This document shows positions 18,255-23,013 of a stretch of 23,013 bases of DNA, one piece after another. The stretch is from Minisyncoccota bacterium (GTDB lineage: Bacteria; Patescibacteriota; Minisyncoccia; Phycocordibacterales; GCA-2747955). Position 1 is the first letter of the stretch. The number at the start of each line of letters is the position of its first letter. The notes under the pieces were generated by a model that saw only the letters and a list, made by a program, of their open reading frames with translations, was not told the DNA's origin and did not search any database. The position numbers and the translations under genes are program-made. The stretch is taken from positions 1 to 23,013 of the forward strand of contig CALLVB010000107.1 in NCBI GenBank assembly GCA_938010795.1, in the 5' to 3' direction.

Positions 18255-19554
18255 CTCTGGAACCGGGTGGGTATTACTTATATATATGTACCCCCTGGTT
18301 TTGGTGTCAACGTAGCCTGCGCTGTTATCTCAATATGTATCTAAACTATCTATCAGGCATGGCAGGAAGGACAACGATTTATCGCAAAGGTCACTATTAA
18401 ATCGTTGTGTATGAAGACGCGGTATGTCTTGCTTGTATCAAGTAAAGTGACAGTATGTATCCATAATTAGTCGGCTATTTTCTGCCCTAAAAACGGGGTG
18501 AGCGCTGCTTATGACTCTGATCCACTGCCTCTTTTTGAGGGTCAAGGTAGCTTGCTTGACTCGACCAAAGAATGATCACCATTCGAAAACATCATCTTCA
18601 TAGTCTATTGTATATACAATACATTCTTCGAAAGATTTAAGCTACCCCTAAATAAGAGGTAAAATAGGTTGTCAATCCACACTCTAAACAACTTCAATCG
18701 CCAGTTGCACGTATTTAAAACGAACTATACGAAGCTTGAGCAGGTATGATGAAGGAGTAAAGTGGGCTACGGTATATAATATCACATTCCCCTTCCAGTT
18801 TAAAAGTCATGCCTTCTTAGTGGAGCACTTATTGAATTAATCCCGTTACGTCGCTAGTACGGTGCCAAAGGTCTTGCGTGTCGCAGTCAGTCATTTTGCG
18901 CGGGGTTGAGATTGCCGACCCATCTACAAAAAATACTTTGACACGAGGTAACTAAGCGACAAAGTCTAACAGTTCAGTACAGGCATTCTCAAGTTCGTTA
19001 GGCCATTAAAAAAATAACAAAAAGAAGGCCCATCCACATATATAGCTGTAACATTACTTCCTTGCCCCATGCAAGGAATCATAGTACTCCAAGTAGTTAG
19101 TCTTGATGATGAATGTCGTGAGTAAAGGTAGACGAGTAGAAGGAGACAATGGTGATGATGAGATCGGTCACCTAATGATAAGTTACCGTATGATGTCGTG
19201 CTAAACATTTTGTTCCTTTAAACTAAAGCGACCCGGATAAGCATTTACAACCCAGATAGGGCTATTGCAAGTCTTGATATACCGGTAATCAGGTAGAAGT
19301 TACGTTGGACAGGGCAAGATGGGACAGCCTTCATGTGAAAAGTGGGAAACTGTCGCCTTCTGCAATACAGAGGCATTAGGAATATTCTTTTGGTGTTACA
19401 AATCTACAAAATCTACACTCATACTTACATAATACCTGGCGACATAGATGTGCGGAAAGTTGAAACCATTTGCCTGGCTACTCTGCGATAGTAGTCCGCA
19501 GGGTAACAATAGAGAATAATCGACTTTATACTTGTTGGGTTACGAACTACTTTT
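18255..19554. other. Intergenic spacer, no gene recognised
   Basis: Open frames are short and low in support. A 12-base palindrome TTGTATATACAA lies near 18609. Nothing else could be named. Confidence 0.4.
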
Positions 19555-19580
19555 GGCCGACTCTTACGAAAGAGTCGGCC
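19555..19580. repeat. Perfect GC-rich hairpin, 11-bp arms and 4-base loop
   Basis: GGCCGACTCTT and its exact complement flank ACGA. It resembles a bacterial terminator hairpin in shape, but the surroundings are eukaryotic. It lies 23 bases upstream of a TATAAATA (19604-19611) and 30 bases upstream of a block of tandem repeats. Confidence 0.8.
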
Positions 19581-19610
19581 CCTTTGTTTTCTTGGCGAAG
19601 CGGTATAAAT

Positions 19611-19720
19611 AAAGTCTCTCTCTTAAAGTCTCTCTCTTAACACAACACTAGCTTTACTCGAAGACTCACTGGGATTTCTTAACACAACACTAGCTTTACT
19701 CGAAGACTCACTGGGATTTC
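19611..19720. repeat. Nested tandem repeats: 14 bp x2 then 42 bp x2, both perfect
   Basis: AAAGTCTCTCTCTT occurs at 19611-19624 and 19625-19638. A 42-base unit beginning TTAACACAACACTAG follows as two identical copies (19637-19678 and 19679-19720). Identity of the copies indicates recent slippage or duplication, or collapse of a longer array in assembly. Confidence 0.95.
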
Positions 19721-20130
19721 AAGATCTGTAGTTGAGCGTAGTGTGAAGTGAAATGTCCTCTGGTAGATCTAATCCAGTAGGCTACCAAATGCATTGTGAC
19801 AACATGTGAGATGAGCCCGGTCTATATTGAGAACTACAGCTGTGAGGGATCACTTGACTTTCGTGATAGCTCTCTTCAGCTACCTGAAGCGTACGCTTAC
19901 ACATCGAGCTAGGGTGTAGTTTAGGAGTAGAAGCAAGAAATAGCTACAAATAGCTACGATGAGCTAAAGATATGAAAAGGAATGAAGGTACGCAAAGTCC
20001 CACAATGTTGGCGCACTGACTCATGAATAAAACCCTCCATACTTTAAATTGAAATTAACCGCATGGACTGCTGGATTACCGTATATCAGATAACAGAGGT
20101 CAACGCAAGACACTTAAATAGGATAATATT

Positions 20131-20136
20131 TTTATT
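20131..20136 (-). terminator. Poly(A) signal of the cysteine-module gene (minus strand)
   Basis: AATAAA on the minus strand, about 250 bases after the stop at 20384 and 18 bases after the stop of the alternative cysteine-rich frame at 20154. Confidence 0.5.
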
Positions 20137-20153
20137 AATATAGATATGAATTC

Positions 20154-20359
20154 TCAACAGATCCCTAGCAATGGTATTTTGACAGCTCCCGGGACACTTA
20201 GCTTGTTGATGCACATTGCTTGGCATGGTGGCATTGCTCTGCTTGTCATGGTAGCATTGTTCAAAAATGTTCCTAACGGCACATCAACCCAGATTAGAAT
20301 TGATAGATTCGGGTGACAAGCAAAAAGTTTACACTTGAACGATTGTGTACAAGATTTAA
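20154..20359 (-). CDS. Possible alternative cysteine-rich last exon of the membrane-protein gene
   Basis: Downstream of the assigned stop lies a strong acceptor (CTCTCCTTTTTCCAG, ending 20360). Entered in phase 1, the sequence after it is open for 67 residues to TGA at 20154-20156. It has six cysteines, and its start, SFKCKLFAC, echoes the FKCPRNIC opening of the preceding module. The weak point is the donor: only poor GT sites in the last exon give phase 1, and one would leave an intron of about 53 bases. It may instead be 3' untranslated sequence derived from another decayed module. Confidence 0.3.
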
Positions 20360-20383
20360 CTGGAAAAAGGAGAGTTTTCGGAT

Positions 20384-21855
20384 TCAAAAGCAAGCTCCGT
20401 CTTCGTCATCACAGTCTGTTCGTCCCCCACTCCCAAAATTGCCACTGCCACTGCCACTGCCGCTGGCCTGTAGATCTTCTTTTTTAGATGGTTCATAGAA
20501 CATTGAGCATATATTGCGAGGGCATTTGAAATTCACTCTGCAAATAAAAAGAATTAGATCTATCTATTTTCTATATGATATTTCTATTTTGAATAATACC
20601 TGTGATTTAAAATAAGTACGATCAACTTTGATGAAAAAAGATGTGGTTCTTTTGACAAAAAATTACGGTCACCTTTGAAGAGAATGAATGTAGCCTCTTC
20701 TACAAAGAATGTTGACCATGTGAGGTCCATCTTCGTTATCACAATCTTCTTTTCCATACCCAATCCCATTGGCAGCTTCAAATGGTACGACCGATCGTAG
20801 ATCTATCAAGGGGCATATGTATCGAGGGCATTTGGTATTCACTCTGCAAATAAAAAGATTAGATCTATTTTCTATTTGTTTCTATTCTAAATAATAAGGT
20901 GTGATTTAAAAAAAAGTACGGTCACCTTTGATAAAAAATAATGTGTTTCTTTTCACAAGAAAGCTCCACCATATGAGGTCCATCTCTGTCGTCACAGTCT
21001 TTCTTTCTTCCGATCCCATTGATAATTTCAAATGTTTCAGGTAGTTCAGATGGTTCGGCCGGTTGTATTGGTGTTGGTGTTGGTGTCATGGAGCCAGTCC
21101 CAGTCCCAACATTTTGGAAGATGACACTGCCTCTCACCTGTAGATCTTCTTGGGTTTTGGACGGTTCTGCAGGCCGTGTTGGTGTCAAGTAGCATATGAG
21201 TCCAGCGCATTTGGGATCCACTCTGCAAATAATAATAAAAAAAGATATATCATATATTTTCTATTTACCCTTGAAAAGAAAACTTGTTGTCCCTAGATTG
21301 ACAAAGAAGGGTCACCACATGAGATCACTCCCTTGCACGGTTAATTGTTAAGTGTTATCCTCGAGAACTTGATACGCTGGTGAGAAAACTTACCGAGTCA
21401 GGTCTTGTTTAGGTAGTTTTGTCGCTTGTTTGTTCTTTAAAACTTGTGGTCCTGAAACAATACACTTTGTTCATTTGAAACAAATATGGCTCATTGAAAT
21501 TTATGTGAAGAGAACTTAGAATTACCGTAAACCACAGTTTGTGTCAAACCCATAGACATCCATGTAGTAATTACTGGAGGTCTGTGGTCAAACCTCAGGT
21601 CTCGCATGGACACTCAAAAATTACGTTAAGAGACCTAACATTGGTCTACAACACTCCACAACCCACCCGCGCGGGGGAAATCTATAAGATCTATAGATCT
21701 ATCTAATAATGTGGAAATAATGTGAAAATTTACCTACCGCACCACAGCACATGGTAGAACGACACAAGGATGATCGTGGTCATCATAATTATAATGATGA
21801 TCACCTGGAAGCAAGACAAACGAAGTTCTGGTTTTTCTGGTTTTTCTCCCTTCAT
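20384..21855 (-). CDS. Unknown type II membrane protein with tandem cysteine modules, 5 exons, 265 aa
   Basis: Minus-strand exons: 21855-21738, 21451-21394, 21222-20926, 20843-20673, 20537-20384 (TGA). Phases agree throughout and the joined frame is open. Residues 1-14 are Lys/Glu/Pro-rich, followed by one hydrophobic helix (about 16-38, Ile/Met/Val-rich). With the positive charges before it, this predicts a signal anchor with the C-terminus in the lumen or outside. Residues 40-59 are a basic linker. Then come three modules, each on its own phase 2-2 exon: KCAGLIC...DCDDRDGPHMV...C (60-158), KCPRYIC...DCDNEDGPHMV...C (159-215), KCPRNIC...DCDDEDGAC (216-265). Module 1 carries a Thr/Pro-rich insert and module 3 a Ser-Gly run (240-247), possible sites for O-glycans and glycosaminoglycan. 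I do not recognise the module; antistasin-like domains are only faintly similar. The gene model is well supported; function is unknown. Confidence 0.75.
21269..21332 (-). pseudogene. Decayed cysteine-module exon inside intron 2
   Basis: On the minus strand this stretch aligns with the 3' half of the module exon ending at 20673. Read in the homologous frame it gives SHVVTLLC against PHMVNILC, followed by a TTTTCAAGG|GTAAAT donor-like end and then the AAATAGAAAATA...TTTGCAG intron tail shared by the other modules. An in-frame TGA replaces a conserved Gly codon just upstream, so it cannot serve as the same exon. It is probably a fourth, dead module. Confidence 0.55.
21550..21587. mobile_element. 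Miniature palindromic insert, copy 4 (38 bp), in intron 1 of the membrane-protein gene
   Basis: Begins CCATAGAC and ends GTCTGTGG with imperfect inverted arms meeting at AGTAATTACT. A perfect direct repeat, TCAAAC, flanks it (21544-21549 and 21588-21593). It is the reverse complement of the 4663 copy with four extra central bases. Confidence 0.75.
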
Positions 21856-22776
21856 TTTGGTGGTCGCGATTGCGGTGTATAAAAGCTTTTGAGTGACGCG
21901 ACAGCTGCTGAATATCAAGTTTCAGAAGGCACAAAGTCGGTGCCATATTTTATCAAGCCCAATTTAAATAACAATTCAGCACGGTAAAACACGTTTCCCT
22001 ACTGGTGTGGCCGAACGGTTTCTTCCCACAGTTTCAGTCATACCAAAAAAGTTGTTGTTGTTTTACAATGCAATAGTACCAGTGAAAACACATTTCGACA
22101 ATACTTTATTTGCAAAAAGCTCTGCGAAAAAAAAGCGTTGCTTACAATGCTAAATTGTAACAGTGCTAATACATTACATCTCAACAAAAAAGTATCCAGT
22201 CTTTCTGAGGAATCACAGCGCCAAATGAAAAACAATTCTGACAAGACTGAAGGACATAAATTTTCCTTTATGAGGATCCAGATCCATTTTATTCCCTTTG
22301 TCCCGAGATTTGGTTTTTAAACCATCCCCCTTTACCCTGTGCCTCCGATGACAGATGCACACTGTACGGTGCTGCAGTGGGCCTATTATGTAGCTTTGTG
22401 ATGAGCATTTAGTAGGACAAGGAATTGAGGGAATTACTTTGCTTTCGAGAGCCTTCTTTGCCCTACAAAGAGGGAAATAAGGCCTTTAAAAGTTGGTATG
22501 CCTCCAAGCAACGAAGAATGACACGATGGGCTTGGAACAAATACCAGCGAGGTGGAGGTGATGAGAGGGGGAAAAACAAATTCCTAAACCTCTTAAATAC
22601 GAGAAGCTCACTGAAAGAGGGGTGTCGTGAATAAATTCAATGTGTAAGAAAAAATACCAGCATACAAGTCTCCGTTGGTTGCTAATTTACATTTTATCTG
22701 TCTTCTCTTTAGACCCATTTTTTTTATTATTATTATAGATCTATGGAAGAATGTGTGTCTTTGAGGAAAGACCAGA
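21856..22776. other. Promoter side of the membrane-protein gene and spacer
   Basis: No further gene recognised. An out-of-frame ATG at 21946 would open a 70-codon upstream frame if transcription starts that far up. A plus-strand frame near 22425-22634 has no support. AGATCT occurs just after it at about 22736. Confidence 0.4.
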
Positions 22777-22812
22777 CCATAGACAAAGAGCTGGCATTAT
22801 GTTTGTCTATGG
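22777..22812. mobile_element. Miniature palindromic insert, copy 5 (36 bp)
   Basis: Begins CCATAGAC and ends GTCTATGG. Its reverse complement matches the 16925 copy in the first 17 bases and the last 11. No flanking direct repeat is visible (ACCAGA against GCAAGC), so it may be older or have been rearranged. Confidence 0.6.
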
Positions 22813-22933
22813 GCAAGCCCAAGAGCAACCATCCGTTCTAGAAGCTGTTTAGGCACGTTTTGGAAACAGAAAAAAAACTAGAAACACACAATGTGTGCGA
22901 CTTAACAGCCCGCAGAGTAATATTGAAAAAATT

Positions 22934-22974
<41 letters not shown>

Positions 22975-23013
22975 AGACAGAGAAATGAAAGAGGGAACTC
23001 AATGGAACCAAGC

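Noticed and set aside
19555..19590. Bacterial-type terminator or histone stem-loop
   Set aside because: The sequence does not fit the histone consensus, and neighbouring genes are spliced animal genes, so a rho-independent terminator makes no sense.
20400..21700. Clustered AGATCT sites as a regulatory array
   Set aside because: Several are explained by duplication of the module exons and their introns; the rest are too few to judge.
21734..21946. Frame starting at ATG 21946 as the membrane protein's start
   Set aside because: It stops at the exon 1 end and cannot be joined in frame to exon 2. The ATG at 21855 joins cleanly.

Overview
The window looks like animal (metazoan) nuclear DNA. It holds spliced genes with short introns (about 74-290 bases) and GT-AG borders, AATAAA-type poly(A) signals, microsatellites and long AT-rich spacers. 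The protein families point the same way: an ankyrin/SOCS-box protein and a PWWP plus integrase-binding-domain protein of the LEDGF/HDGF-related family. A lophotrochozoan such as a mollusc is my guess; nothing in the sequence fixes the species. All exon borders were worked out by hand from splice consensus, reading-frame phase and recalled family sequence.

Layout. 1-1308: spacer. 1309-2655 (-): intronless ankyrin-repeat/SOCS-box gene with an NRF-1-like site just upstream of its start. 2.8-8.5 kb: mostly gene-free DNA with an (AAT)n tract, diverged direct repeats (5.2-6.5 kb), weak open frames and one possible terminal exon (7131-7454). 8597-12203 (+): a 16-exon LEDGF/HDGFL2-like gene, fully contained, with an N-terminal PWWP domain and a C-terminal integrase-binding domain (IBD). 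13665-14436 (-): a four-exon gene for a 153-residue, probably N-myristoylated coiled-coil protein that grew by tandem exon duplication; its 3' end converges on the LEDGF-like gene. 14.7-20.1 kb: spacer with palindromes, tandem repeats and a perfect NRF-1 consensus. 20384-21855 (-): a five-exon gene for a 265-residue type II membrane protein with three tandem copies of an unfamiliar cysteine module, one exon per module, plus a decayed fourth module in an intron. 21.9-23.0 kb: spacer ending in a (GA)n tract.

The strongest unexpected signal is a family of five tiny palindromic inserts (34-38 bp). Most ends read CCAYAGAC...GTCTRTGG. Four of the five are flanked by perfect 6-bp direct repeats of different sequence (ATCCAA, GACACA, TTTGTA, TCAAAC). 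They behave like extremely small non-autonomous DNA transposons. The other main observations are the altered partner-binding residues in the IBD, a GC-AG intron, an intron whose retention would keep the frame, and the two genes built by exon duplication.

The genes show no sign of being a functional cluster. They are probably independent neighbours: a ubiquitin-ligase adaptor, a chromatin reader/tether, a membrane-associated coiled-coil protein and a secretory-pathway membrane protein.
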